A DNA stretch of 64,000 nt from CBDBBY01 sp965205055 (GCA_965205055.1 OZ242030.1:1116001-1180000); one strand, 5' to 3'; counted from the first letter of the stretch, positions 43,493 to 52,680 are shown. Made by a program: numbers and translations. The notes: generated from the sequence alone by a model not told the origin.

Positions 43493-44854
43493 TTACTGAA
43501 GGTACATGACCGAACAGTCCACGTTCCTCGCGGACAGTCGAGCGCACGCCTTGTCCGCGTTTCCCTTGGTCAGTCCGAGCAGCTTGACGACATAATGGCG
43601 CCCTACCTTCTCCACCGACTTCGTCGCGCCGAAGACCGAACTGAAATCCATCAGCGACACCCTGAGAAAATGCTTGTCGGCCTCGGGTTTTGTTCCGAAC
43701 TGGCCGAGATAAAGTCCGTACCGCGTCTCTTCGGTCAAGTTGAGATTCGCGTACGAGGCGATCGGCCGCTTCAGCGGCACTCTTTTCACCTGCGGGCCGG
43801 CATCCATGCCGTCGGGGACATATGATTCGATATCGCCGCCGTACGCGGATGTCGTGAGGTAGCCGTCGTCCAATTGCGCGGTAACCACGGCGTCGAAAAT
43901 AGCGGAAGCCGTTTCCTCCTCTCGAGCAATGGCATTTCCCAGATGACGCGGCCTGAGCTTGGGAGTGCGAAGCGCAGCCAAGGCTCTGTTCGACTGGTAA
44001 CTCGGCAATGCCGGCTTGTTGAATGCCACATTGGTCGCAGCGCGCTCAAAGCCCAGATCCAGCAACTCTGCAACTCGCTTGTTCCTTGTGGAGGTGGACC
44101 TGCCTCCGAATACCGTCGCGATAACGCGCTCTTTTCCTCGCTTGGCGGACGCAACCAGATTGAATCCTGCTGCGCTCGTGTAGCCCGTCTTGATGCCGTC
44201 GGCGCCCCTGTAGGCATTCAGAAATTTCCGATTCGTGCTCTGGACGGTCTTGCCGCCGACGTCGGCGCTGACGCGAGAGAAAAGATTGTAGTATTCCGGG
44301 TAATCGTAAATGACGTGCCGACCCAGTATCGACATGTCGCGGGCCGACGAGTAGTGGCCGCGCTGCGTCAAGCCGTGAGCGTTCTTGAAGTTGGTGTTCT
44401 TCATGCCCATGGCTCTGGCCGTTCTGTTCATCCGCTTCGCGAACTTCTCCTCGCTGCCCGAGATCGCCTCGGCTATGGCTGTCGCCGCGTCGTTGGCCGA
44501 GCGAACCGCAGCAGCGCGCATGAGATATCTGAGTCGAACTCGCGACCCGGCCTTCAAGTAGAGCTTCGACGGCGGCTCCGACGCTGCGAAGCTGGATATC
44601 TTCACTTTCGTATCGAGCCCGATTTCGCCGTTCTCCACGGCTTCGATCGCGACATAGAGCGTCATCATTTTGGTCAACGACGCAGGATGCAGTTGCGTAT
44701 CCGCATTTCTCGAGCGCAGAACCTTGCCGCTGCGCGCATCCATGATCATCTCTGCATACGGAGCGGCGAGCACGCCGCTAGCCCACAGCGCGACCAGCAA
44801 GCCCGCCAGCAGAACGATTCCGGCGCTCATTCCGGCCCGGAAAAAAATTCGCAT
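43493..44854 (-). CDS. D-alanyl-D-alanine carboxypeptidase (PBP5 family) with SPOR-like end
   Basis: This periplasmic penicillin-binding protein trims peptidoglycan stem peptides. From MRIFFRAGMSAGIVLL (start 44854; the frame opens at 44944) it has 453 residues with a signal segment ending VLAAPYAEM. Active-site motifs are SLTK (Ser59), SAN (Ser119) and KTG in GIKTGYTSAAG. The C-terminal 75 residues (TRYGLYLGQFGTKPEADKHF and RHYVVKLLGLTKGNADKAC) resemble a SPOR domain, which binds denuded glycan at the septum. It is in the dacA-clpS neighbourhood seen in many alphaproteobacteria. Confidence 0.92.
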   Translation of the reverse strand: MRIFFRAGMSAGIVLLAGLLVALWASGVLAAPYAEMIMDARSGKVLRSRNADTQLHPASLTKMMTLYVAIEAVENGEIGLDTKVKISSFAASEPPSKLYLKAGSRVRLRYLMRAAAVRSANDAATAIAEAISGSEEKFAKRMNRTARAMGMKNTNFKNAHGLTQRGHYSSARDMSILGRHVIYDYPEYYNLFSRVSADVGGKTVQSTNRKFLNAYRGADGIKTGYTSAAGFNLVASAKRGKERVIATVFGGRSTSTRNKRVAELLDLGFERAATNVAFNKPALPSYQSNRALAALRTPKLRPRHLGNAIAREEETASAIFDAVVTAQLDDGYLTTSAYGGDIESYVPDGMDAGPQVKRVPLKRPIASYANLNLTEETRYGLYLGQFGTKPEADKHFLRVSLMDFSSVFGATKSVEKVGRHYVVKLLGLTKGNADKACARLSARNVDCSVMYLQ

Positions 44855-45081
44855 TACGATTTTCAACACCCTGCCCTCACTCTCTTGCCGTCCCGTTCGC
44901 CGGGATTGACACCTTGACTGCTCGATCTCGGCTGCTTGAAGCAAACCGGAGGGCTCGTTTGGCGGCCCAAGACGAGGATACTACATTTTGAAACGGATGT
45001 GAATTTAGTTTTCATCTGTTGTGAATTTGCTACATGATCTGCATGTTGTACCAAATGTAGTTCAAGTTCTACTTTTATTCA

Positions 45082-45112
45082 CTCTAGATATTTGATGACC
45101 GCATATCTAGAG
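45082..45112. promoter_or_regulatory. 10-bp perfect inverted repeat, operator-like
   Basis: CTCTAGATAT and ATATCTAGAG are separated by 11 bp. The spacing places equivalent bases two helical turns apart, as in dimeric repressor sites. It lies in the 645-bp region between the dacA-like gene and clpS, which otherwise holds no gene. The regulator is unknown. Confidence 0.4.
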
Positions 45113-45443
45113 GCGGCAAAGGCGCAGAGCTCCCCGCGCGTGACCGACGGAAATCATAGCGCATCGCGTGCGCGAGTCGAATCCTAATTTCCGCCGAGCG
45201 GTCTCGCGGCGCGCCATTCCGACCGCCGAGGCTCGGAACATGCCGAGGCGATCCTTCTCCCCCCTCCGCAGACTCTTTTCAAACTCTTGCCGAGAATCGC
45301 AGGATGTGATATCGGGCCGATGCTCTCTTTCTTATGTTTCGCTTTCTTCCTTCTGGTTGGCGGTTTGATCTGCCGCATTCGACTGTGCGAGACGATCAAG
45401 AGAGGCGGTGTTGGCCAGCCGCGAAAAGCGGCAAGGCATGCAC

Positions 45444-45483
45444 CGCCCTGCCGCCGACCTAGGGCAAGGTCGGCGGCAGGGCG
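45444..45483. repeat. Perfect 17-bp hairpin before clpS
   Basis: CGCCCTGCCGCCGACCT pairs without mismatch to AGGTCGGCGGCAGGGCG around a 6-nt loop. There is no T-run on either strand, so it is not a typical terminator. A related hairpin with the shared core GCCGACCT/AGGTCGGC is at 52443-52476. Confidence 0.6.
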
Positions 45484-45589
45484 AAAATCAGCATAGGCGA
45501 GATGCAGAAGGTTTGTATTGCTCAGTCAATTGCAATATTTCCGGCGCATTGAATATGATCTCCAATCCAAAGGCGGCAAATTGACGGCA

Positions 45590-45925
45590 ATGGCAAGCGG
45601 TGCCGGAGAAAACGACGAGGGAGGCCCGGCCGGCGGAGCCAATGTGCTCGTCCGACCTGAACCGAAAACCGAGCGGGCCCCGATGTACAAGGTACTGCTG
45701 ATCAACGACGACTACACCCCGATGGAATTCGTTGTCGCAGTGCTTGAGCAAATTTTCCGACTCTCCAGGGAAAGCGCCGTCACGCTGATGCTCGCGGTTC
45801 ACAACGACGGCGTGGGGGTCGCCGGAGTCTACACTTACGAGATAGCGGAAACCAAGGCGCAGCAGGTGCTCAGCATGGCGCGCAAGTACGATCATCCTCT
45901 CATGTGCGTAGTCGAGAAGGAATGA
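45590..45925 (+). CDS. clpS: ClpS, adaptor for the ClpAP protease
   Basis: ClpS delivers N-degron substrates to ClpA. From the ATG at 45590 (MASGAGENDEGG) it has 111 residues: a disordered N-terminus, then MYKVLLINDDYTPMEFVVAV, with the degron-pocket Asn-Asp-Asp, and GVGVAGVYTYEIAETKAQQV followed by a C-terminal PLMCVVEKE. ClpA usually follows directly in alphaproteobacteria, but here an SDR gene does. Confidence 0.94.
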   Translation: MASGAGENDEGGPAGGANVLVRPEPKTERAPMYKVLLINDDYTPMEFVVAVLEQIFRLSRESAVTLMLAVHNDGVGVAGVYTYEIAETKAQQVLSMARKYDHPLMCVVEKE

Positions 45926-45958
45926 CGCCTGGCCGAATTCGGCTCGACGGATCCCCGG

Positions 45959-46765
45959 ATGAAATTCAGCTTCAAAGGACGAACAGCGATAGTCACCGGC
46001 GCCGCAAGCGGCGTCGGATTGGCGGTTGCGCGGCACTTCATCGAAGACGGAGCGAACGTCGTTTTCGCAGATTTGGATGTGCAAGGGCTCAAATCTGAAT
46101 TCGACGCCCGCAAATCCAAAGCCGCCTACTACGCCGGCGATTTAAGGGAAAAGCTGACCCGACAAAATCTTCTCGCAACGACGCTTTCCGAATTCGAGAG
46201 AGTGGACATCCTCGTAAATGCCAGCCGCGACGTACGGTCGACTCAATTGACTTCAAACCGCGAGAGCGGATTCCTTAACACGATGCTGGAGCAGAATCTG
46301 ATACAGCACTACGACCTCTCGCTTCTCGTTGCCCAGCAATTCATCAAGCAAAAATCCGAAGAAACGGAATTTTCAAGCTTCCCCGCCGGATCGATCGTCA
46401 ACATATCGACGATCGCCTCGCAGCGAACCCATCCGAACCTGCTCGAGTATTCGGTCAGCTGCGCCGCGCTGGATCAGCTGACCCGATCACTGGCCGTGAC
46501 TCTTGCGCCCGAATCGATACGGGTCAATTCGGTTGCGCTGGGATCGGTCATGACGGCCAGACTCCAGAATTCGCTTGCCGAAAACCATGAAGCTCGACTG
46601 GAAATCATTCAGGGCACGCCTCTCGGAAGAATTGCGGACGCGTCCGATGTCGCCAGCGCCGTTCAATTCCTATGTTCCGACGCATCGCAATTCATTACCG
46701 GCCAGGTGCTGACGGTTGACGGCGGCAGAACATTGGTGGACGCGGTCGACATTCCCTGCCACTGA
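45959..46765 (+). CDS. SDR-family oxidoreductase with altered active site
   Basis: The 268-residue protein has a Rossmann TGAASGVG motif (14-21), NIST (catalytic-region serine) and a C-terminal VLTVDGGRTLVDA typical of FabG-like SDRs. The Tyr-x-x-x-Lys motif reads YSVSC: Tyr164 is kept but the catalytic lysine is Cys168. The usual NNAG is NASR. It starts 33 bp after clpS. Either a non-standard mechanism or a binding role is possible; substrate unknown. Confidence 0.85.
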   Translation: MKFSFKGRTAIVTGAASGVGLAVARHFIEDGANVVFADLDVQGLKSEFDARKSKAAYYAGDLREKLTRQNLLATTLSEFERVDILVNASRDVRSTQLTSNRESGFLNTMLEQNLIQHYDLSLLVAQQFIKQKSEETEFSSFPAGSIVNISTIASQRTHPNLLEYSVSCAALDQLTRSLAVTLAPESIRVNSVALGSVMTARLQNSLAENHEARLEIIQGTPLGRIADASDVASAVQFLCSDASQFITGQVLTVDGGRTLVDAVDIPCH

Positions 46766-46774
46766 AGGGCGCAG

Positions 46775-47431
46775 TCAGCTTTCAAAACCCAGTTTGAAGT
46801 CTTTGAGGCTGGCGATCGCTTCGGGCTTCTGAAGCTCCGCCGGCTGCAGGGATTCCGTTGTCGGCTTGATCGTCGCGCCGCCTTCCGTCTCATCCCCCTT
46901 GGATTTTTCTTTCTTTTCCGCCGCCTGCCGCACGGCTTCGTCAAGTTCGATTTGTCGGCAAAGCCCCAGAGCCACAGGATCAGTCGGCTGAATATTGTTG
47001 ATGTTCCAGTGCGTTCTTTCCCTGATGGACTGGATCGTCGGCTTGGTCGTTCCGACAAGCTTCGAGATCTGGCTGATGCTCAGTTCGGGATGGTTCTTGA
47101 CCAGCCATGCTATGGCCGCCGGGCGTTCATGACGCTTCGAAAGCGGCGTATATCTCGGTCCGCTCCGCTTGACTTCGCCCGCCGAGGCGGGGCTTTCCTT
47201 CAATCGCAACACGTGCTTCGGATCGCGCTCCCCTGCCCGCAGCTCCTCCAAGTCCAACTGGTTGTTCACGACCGGATCGTATCCGAGAATTCCAACGGCC
47301 ACTTCTCCATCGGCGATGCCTTGCACTTCCAACTCGTGCAATTCGCAGAATTCAGCGATTTGCTTGAATGTCAGAACGGTATTGTCGACGAGCCAAACTG
47401 CCGTCGCTCTGGCCATGATCGGTTTGCTCAT
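46775..47431 (-). CDS. trcR: TrcR-like cell-cycle transcription regulator (DUF1013)
   Basis: The 218-residue protein begins with ATAVWLVDNTVLTFKQIAEF, then GYDPVVNNQLDLEEL, a second helix-turn-helix-like part (AIAWLVKNHPELSISQISKL, VGTTKPTIQSIRERTHWN) and a Lys/Glu-rich tail. This is the alphaproteobacteria-specific DUF1013 family, named TrcR in Caulobacter/Rhizobiales annotation. It is convergent with the SDR gene and strongly supports the class assignment. Confidence 0.88.
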   Translation of the reverse strand: MSKPIMARATAVWLVDNTVLTFKQIAEFCELHELEVQGIADGEVAVGILGYDPVVNNQLDLEELRAGERDPKHVLRLKESPASAGEVKRSGPRYTPLSKRHERPAAIAWLVKNHPELSISQISKLVGTTKPTIQSIRERTHWNINNIQPTDPVALGLCRQIELDEAVRQAAEKKEKSKGDETEGGATIKPTTESLQPAELQKPEAIASLKDFKLGFES

Positions 47432-47622
47432 TTCGCAGATGCCTTGCCTTTAGGTCAATATCGGAGCAATCGCGTCCCTCTCGCCCACCCTGCAGACGGA
47501 ACCGTTGCTACGAAATCCACTTAATCGCCGACGCGGAGATTAGAAAGCGTGTTCTTCGCAATTTTGTCCGAGCGGCGAATATCGTCGATTCGGACACCCG
47601 CAACGCGCGCGTCTGCCGCGAT

Positions 47623-48618
47623 TCACGGCTTCATGACAATTTTGCCGATATGAACTGAACTCTCGAGGCGCGCATGAGCTTTCGCCGCGTCGGCCAAATC
47701 AAATTCCGAATCCATTACCGGCGCAATCCGACCACTCGAAAGCAGAGGCCAAACATGCGTTCTCAATCCGTCCGCAATCCGCGACTTGGCCAAGTCCGAT
47801 TGAGGGCGCAGCGTGCTTCCGGTGATCATCAGGCGCTTCGTCATCAGCCTCGCGAAATTCAGCTCAGCTTTCGGCCCCTTCAGAAAGGCGATCTGCACCA
47901 AGCGCCCGTCGTCCGCGAGCGCGCGAATGTTCCTTGGAATGTAGTCGCCTCCGACCATGTCCAGAATGACGTCGGCGCCTGCACCGCCCGTCGCCTCTTT
48001 GACGGCCTCCACGAAATCGGTTTCCCTGTAGTTGATCGCCAACTCCGCCCCCAGTTTTTCGCATGCGCGACACTTCTCCTCGGATCCCGCCGTCGCGAAC
48101 ACTCGTGCTCCGAAAGCGTCGGCGAGCTGGATCGCCGTCGTGCCGATTCCCGAAGATCCGCCATGAACCAGAAAGACCTCCCCCGCCACCAGGCGGCCGC
48201 GCCGGAACACATTGCTCCAAACCGTGAAGCAGGTCTCGGGGAGCGCTGAGGCTTGCTCCATCGAGAATCCGTCCGGGATGTTCAGCGCGTGGTCCTCGTG
48301 CGTCAGCGAGTATTCCGCATATCCGCCGCCCGGCAGCAGAGCGGTTACGAAATCGCCTTTTTTGTATCGGGCAACGCCGACACCGGTCGCAACAACGACG
48401 CCGGCCGATTCCAAGCCCGGCAAATCCGATGCGCCGGGAGGGGGCGCGTAATTGCCTGCGCGCTGCAATGCATCCGGCCGATTGACGCCGACCGAGGCGT
48501 TCTTAATCAGGATTTGCTTGTAGCCCGGTTCGGGCAGCGGCCGCGTCGCAGTCCGGAGCACCTCCGGACCGCCCGGCTTCGCAATTTCCACGACTTTCAT
48601 GCTCGCCGGCAGCATCAA
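47623..48618 (-). CDS. NAD(P)H-quinone oxidoreductase of the zinc-free MDR type (Qor/PIG3-like)
   Basis: The 331-residue protein has the N-terminal GroES-like part with NRPDALQRAGNYAPPPGASD and GLESAG, and the cofactor motif VHGGSSGIGTTAIQLA. ILDMVGGDYIPRNIRALADD and a C-terminal AHARLESSVHIGKIVMK are typical of PIG3-type reductases. There are no zinc-binding cysteines. Its start overlaps the coq9 stop by 4 bp, so it may work with the quinone pathway. Confidence 0.88.
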   Translation of the reverse strand: MMLPASMKVVEIAKPGGPEVLRTATRPLPEPGYKQILIKNASVGVNRPDALQRAGNYAPPPGASDLPGLESAGVVVATGVGVARYKKGDFVTALLPGGGYAEYSLTHEDHALNIPDGFSMEQASALPETCFTVWSNVFRRGRLVAGEVFLVHGGSSGIGTTAIQLADAFGARVFATAGSEEKCRACEKLGAELAINYRETDFVEAVKEATGGAGADVILDMVGGDYIPRNIRALADDGRLVQIAFLKGPKAELNFARLMTKRLMITGSTLRPQSDLAKSRIADGLRTHVWPLLSSGRIAPVMDSEFDLADAAKAHARLESSVHIGKIVMKP

Positions 48619-49388
48619 CCGGTCTCCTCGTTTGCCGAACTCGAATTCGCTCCGCGCCGGTTTCGAGGAGCGCGAATTGACTGGGCGAATCGCCCGATGC
48701 CCTCTGCGAACGGACGAAACGCGGGATTGTTCTGCAAAGACGCTTTCGCTTTTTCAATTTTCATCACTTCGTCAATCCTGCGGTCGATGAAGCCTCGCGT
48801 ATCGAAATTCCCGTCGCTCGCGTCTCCCAGCCAATGGAGTGTCGCTGAACCGATCACTGCTGAAAGCGATGCTCTTTTTGTATACCAGTTCAAGTCTGAA
48901 GAGGGATCTCCGAGATGCGTCCAGATCCGGTCCGATGTCGTCCAGAGAGCGCGGGCGCCCTCTAAGGCGTATTGCGGCAGCGCATAAAGCGACATGCATC
49001 TTCTGACCACTTCCTTGTCATCTTCCATCGATTCAAGCCGCAGAAACACCATTTCGGAAATCCGGTCGCGAAACTTAAGAGCTGAAAAATCGGCCTTGCC
49101 CGCTTCTTCCACCATCCTGTCGTCGCCGGCGGCATGGAATTCCCACGCGAGATCCAGCGCCCCGCGAGAACACGCAGCCCTCGCCCTGACCAATTCGATG
49201 CCCGAATCGTTCGCGGCAGAACGGAATGTTCGATCAGTCCAACCTGTGTTCGGGACATGCGGCAGCGCAGCCTTCATCAGCATTTCGCGAGTCTCGCGCA
49301 CGGAGGCCGTGTCCGATTTCGACGCGTTTTCTGCCAAATGAGTGCCTTTCGCTGGTCTGCCGACCTTCCGCAACATGCGGATTAGCAT
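48615..49388 (-). CDS. COQ9 family ubiquinone biosynthesis protein
   Basis: COQ9 is a TetR-like fold lipid-binding protein that helps COQ7-type hydroxylation. The 257-residue protein includes LFRLES-like FLRLESMEDDKEVVRRCMSL and the signature SSDLNWYTKRASLSAVIGSA, followed by TLHWLGD. The start at 49388 or a Met four codons later are both possible. It is divergent from rpsU, a common alphaproteobacterial arrangement. Confidence 0.9.
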   Translation of the reverse strand: MLIRMLRKVGRPAKGTHLAENASKSDTASVRETREMLMKAALPHVPNTGWTDRTFRSAANDSGIELVRARAACSRGALDLAWEFHAAGDDRMVEEAGKADFSALKFRDRISEMVFLRLESMEDDKEVVRRCMSLYALPQYALEGARALWTTSDRIWTHLGDPSSDLNWYTKRASLSAVIGSATLHWLGDASDGNFDTRGFIDRRIDEVMKIEKAKASLQNNPAFRPFAEGIGRFAQSIRAPRNRRGANSSSANEETG

Positions 49389-49556
49389 TCTTTCAGCGTC
49401 GGAAACAGCGTCAATCTGAGCGAGAAAAAATCATTGGATCAGTTTGGCACGAAATGCGCGGACGCCGTGCTGCGCGCGTGGACACCGCAGAATTGCTTTG
49501 GTATACGACCTTCCACAGATTCATTAACCAAGTTCAAGGAAAGGCGGAAGCCAAGT

Positions 49557-49763
49557 ATGCAAGTGCAAGTTCGGGACAACAACGTCGACCAGGCTCTCAG
49601 AGTGCTGAAAAAGAAACTCCAGCGCGAAGGCGTTTTCAGGGAAATGAAATTGAGGCAGCATTACGAGAAGCCGTCCGAACGCAGGGCTCGCGAAAAGGCC
49701 GAGGCGATCCGCAGAGCACGAAAGCTTGCCCGAAAGAGAGCGCTCCGCGAAGGCCCTCTTTGA
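49557..49763 (+). CDS. rpsU: 30S ribosomal protein S21
   Basis: From the ATG at 49557 the 68-residue basic protein reads MQVQVRDNNVDQALRVLKKK, then EGVFREMKLRQHYEKPSERR and an Arg/Lys-rich tail, matching alphaproteobacterial S21. AAGGAAAGGCGG precedes the start. Downstream, AGCTCATGAGCT followed by TTCTTT near 49820 could be a weak terminator. Confidence 0.95.
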   Translation: MQVQVRDNNVDQALRVLKKKLQREGVFREMKLRQHYEKPSERRAREKAEAIRRARKLARKRALREGPL

Positions 49764-50227
49764 ATTCTGGACGCCGTCCGATCAGGATGAATCGCTCTCG
49801 TTTTTTCAAGCGGAGCTCATGAGCTTTCTTTAAAAGACTGAAGCCTCGCCTCTGCTTGGCTTGGGCAGAGCACCGTATTCCGGACGAAGCAATAGGCTCA
49901 ACGCGATCATCGGCATCTCAAGGCTGTCACGCCGCTTATCCGCGGAAGTGACGAAGTACATTCCTCCATTCGGCCGCGCGATTGCATCTGTGTATGCAAC
50001 GCGTACCAGCGAAACACTGATTCCCGATCCGGCTGCAAAGGCACCGCCCGGGTTTCAGAACCCGGAAACTCTTTCAGCGGCAATCAAAATCCCGCACTCG
50101 TAGCCTCGGTATGCATGGCATCATCCGCCAACGCTTGCTTATGCCCATGCCGCAATTTGCAGCATGGGCGGATATGTCGGAGCTGCGACGCGGTTTCGGA
50201 AATCCGGAACCTTCAGGATCGTGTGGG
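49764..50227. other. 464-bp gap, no gene seen
   Basis: The right part (from about 50165: CGGATATGTCGG, CGGTTTCGGAAATCCGG) resembles the sequence downstream of the second lipoprotein gene at 60130-60170, so the duplicated unit includes 3' flank. GCCCATGC and GCATGGGC around 50143-50170 form an 8-bp stem without a T-run. Nothing else was recognised. Confidence 0.4.
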
Positions 50228-52234
50228 CTACGAATCGGGCGCCGCCACTGGTCTTTGCTTGGCACCGAAACTGCCGACCACGTCAAAGTTCCCGGCATTA
50301 AAATTATTCCAACCTGTCGACCAAGTTCCTGCAACTTCAAGATCGGCGCTGTCGTCGCGGGGGCCGTAGAACGCCCCCTTGAACTCGCCTGTGCCTGAGG
50401 GAGTGGGCCCGAACCCCGCAATGCTCTGCTGTAATGTGCCTAGGACGTTGTCTGTGCTTGTTGCTGTCGCAGTGCCCGAGAAATCTCCTGAAGTCGTGAT
50501 GTTGCCGTTCATGATGTTGCTCGTCAACTCGACTTTGAAATCGGTGCCCCAGACCTTCCATCCGGCGGCGGTCCATTCTTTGAAGTTGTTCAAAGTCCCT
50601 TCGATGGTCCCGTTGCCCGTTGTTTTCGGAATTGTCACCGTAAAGGTCGCGTCGCCGCGCAGCATCTTGAATTCTTGGAAAAAGTTGGCAGTGCCGGTAT
50701 TGCTGATGCCTTTGTAAGCATAGGCGAGAGCCTGCCCTTGGAAATTCCCGTTGGTGATCGGCTGGCCGATGTCCGTGGTCCGCTTGTTTTCCTCATCCGC
50801 GAAAGCCGAGTAGCCGAAATTCAGGCTATTAACGCGGCCTATTTGGGCTTCGCCTGCTCTGTTTGGTTGTCCGGGATATGTTTGAGTATCCGCGGTATAG
50901 ACGAACAGCCCGTATGCGGCGTACTCCAGATAGAGCTGCTCGTCGTCCTCGGGGCAGGAGGTTCCTCTCGATCCGTCGGGGCAGACGATCTCCCGGCCTG
51001 CCGCCGGCTCTAGATTCCGCTTCACGCCGATGTGGTTGGACAGCCAGACCTGGTACGTGCCGAGATCCTTGAAGCCGACGGGCTGGGGGAACGCATCGGA
51101 TTCATAATACTCTCCGTCCGTTTCCAACTGGCTTTTTGCAGCGGGGACGATGGCTTTCCAGTAGAAGTCACCGTTTCCTTGCCAGCTGGCGACCCAATTC
51201 CTGCCGTCCGGGGCGTCCGGAACTGGCATGGTCCGCGGCGCGTCGAACGTGATCTCCAGATCCCAGCCGTTCTGGCCCGAAGGGCCGGGATCGTCACCCC
51301 TTGCCCGAATGCCGTCGTATGGCTTGGTATCTTCTATTGGATACTTGATGTTCCTCCGCGCGTCGGTGAAATCTCCGCGTGCTCTATTGTCGGGAAAAGG
51401 CGTCCCTCCGCCGGTGCGGATGACAAGCCCGTCGCGCGTCAGTTTCACTCCTGTATAGAGATACCCTTCCCCACCTAAGCTTGAGAAAGTGGCACGGGTG
51501 TATCCATCCACTTTGAATTCGACGTCGACGTCGGAGAACAGCTTCTTGCCGTCCTCGTACATGACAGTCTTGAATGTGTCTTCCTTGCAGGTCGCCGGTT
51601 CGTGCGATATTTGGCAGAAAGCCTTCGGATTGCGTTCCTCCATGTTGGGGTTGTCCTGCTTTGGAATCGTCCGCGGAATCCTGTTGATCGTCACTATATT
51701 GGTGCCTTCGCTCGGCGTCACGGCCTCGCTGTTCGCAAGCTCGTAGCGCGCGAGCGCCCTTCCCCACCAAGCGAGGGAATCACGCGCCCGGTCGAGGAGC
51801 GGGTCTTGCGTTCGTTTGAGCGCCCGCAAACCGTTGAGGCGGTCGTACGCAGCGAGTCTTGCTGCCGGCGTTGCGCTCGCCGAGGTTCTGATGGCTTCGT
51901 ATCTCGCTTCCGCCGCCTTGACCGCCGCGTCGATTGCTTGTTTGGCTTGGTCAATCGCAGTCCGTGCTCCGGCGCGGTCTTCCGGCGCCGCGTTGCGCGC
52001 CTGCCTCCTCGCCGTTTCAGCTTGTTCCTCGAGACTTGCCGCCGTCGGCACGGAACCCCCGTTATCGTCGTCCGGGTCGTCCCCGTTATCGTCGTCCGGG
52101 TTTGGATCGTTCGGACCCGCTTCCGGGCTTTCGCGGTCCGTGTCCGCCGACCCGGCGGGAGGATTGCTGCCAGAACATGCGCCTACCAGAAATGCCGCGC
52201 TGCAAGCGAGAGCTGCGATCAGTTTCGTGTCCAT
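50228..52234 (-). CDS. TbpB-like surface lipoprotein, paralogue 1
   Basis: The 668-residue protein starts at the ATG at 52234 (MDTKLIAALACSAAFLVGAC), with the lipobox LVGAC. An Asp/Asn-rich linker encoded by near-identical DNA repeats and an Ala-rich helical segment (residues about 70-150) follow. A long beta-rich region ends in an eight-strand barrel module with GEFKGAFYGPR and VVGSFGAKQRP, typical of the TbpB/HphA-type domain. Such lipoproteins bind host or environmental proteins or haem; the ligand is unknown. A G10 run lies 125 bp upstream. The second paralogue is at 60267. Confidence 0.8.
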   Translation of the reverse strand: MDTKLIAALACSAAFLVGACSGSNPPAGSADTDRESPEAGPNDPNPDDDNGDDPDDDNGGSVPTAASLEEQAETARRQARNAAPEDRAGARTAIDQAKQAIDAAVKAAEARYEAIRTSASATPAARLAAYDRLNGLRALKRTQDPLLDRARDSLAWWGRALARYELANSEAVTPSEGTNIVTINRIPRTIPKQDNPNMEERNPKAFCQISHEPATCKEDTFKTVMYEDGKKLFSDVDVEFKVDGYTRATFSSLGGEGYLYTGVKLTRDGLVIRTGGGTPFPDNRARGDFTDARRNIKYPIEDTKPYDGIRARGDDPGPSGQNGWDLEITFDAPRTMPVPDAPDGRNWVASWQGNGDFYWKAIVPAAKSQLETDGEYYESDAFPQPVGFKDLGTYQVWLSNHIGVKRNLEPAAGREIVCPDGSRGTSCPEDDEQLYLEYAAYGLFVYTADTQTYPGQPNRAGEAQIGRVNSLNFGYSAFADEENKRTTDIGQPITNGNFQGQALAYAYKGISNTGTANFFQEFKMLRGDATFTVTIPKTTGNGTIEGTLNNFKEWTAAGWKVWGTDFKVELTSNIMNGNITTSGDFSGTATATSTDNVLGTLQQSIAGFGPTPSGTGEFKGAFYGPRDDSADLEVAGTWSTGWNNFNAGNFDVVGSFGAKQRPVAAPDS

Positions 52235-52358
52235 GAATGCTTCCCCGTCAATCCTGGTTCCGTGCCCCTTCGCATCCCGCCGACGCGTCCAGTCCGGAAC
52301 GGGCTTCAGCCTACGCGGGAGCGGTGCCAACGCGTTCGGGCGACCGCGCCCCTTTTAC

Positions 52359-52368
52359 GGGGGGGGGG
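52359..52368. repeat. Poly-G tract (G10) upstream of lipoprotein 1
   Basis: Ten consecutive G on the plus strand (C on the gene strand) lie 125-134 bp before the lipoprotein start. Such tracts change length by slippage and can switch surface-protein genes on or off. No equivalent tract precedes lipoprotein 2. Confidence 0.5.
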
Positions 52369-52396
52369 TACGCTATGTCCAGTGCTTTTTGCGGTC

Positions 52397-52680
52397 GGGT
52401 GCATCTCATGATTCTTCTGTATCTCAACCATGATATTGCGTTCCCGTCGCCGACCTTGGCGAAGGTCGGCGACGGGGCGGCGCATGTCTTCAAGGCAGCA
52501 TCTTATGGCAAGCAGGGCGTTGCCTCCGGTCTTCGACCAGCGGAATCCCGCCCGCTCGAATCGGCCGCCGCCGATCTTCTTGCAGGCGCTTTCACGACGT
52601 CGGACCCGCCAGCAGTTCGCGCTTTCGGCAGAGGTCGCAGCCCATTCGGTTCCTGTTGGTCCTGTAGGCGCGGATGCAGG
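52397..52680 (+). repeat. M3-family element, copy 6 (long subtype), with a 15-bp hairpin
   Basis: The left end GGGTGCATCTCATGATTCTT and core GCAGCATCTTATGGCAAGC plus CTTCGACCAGCGGAATCC follow the M3 pattern. The right block (CTTGCAGGCGCTTTCACGAC, GAGGTCGCAGCCCATTCGGT) matches copy 5. Inside, CCCGTCGCCGACCTT pairs perfectly with AAGGTCGGCGACGGG around a GGCG loop (52443-52476), which other copies lack. The right limit is uncertain. Confidence 0.6.

Noticed and set aside
45444..45483. Strong hairpin as a terminator before clpS
   Set aside because: There is no T-run on either strand after the stem, so it was listed as a repeat hairpin instead.
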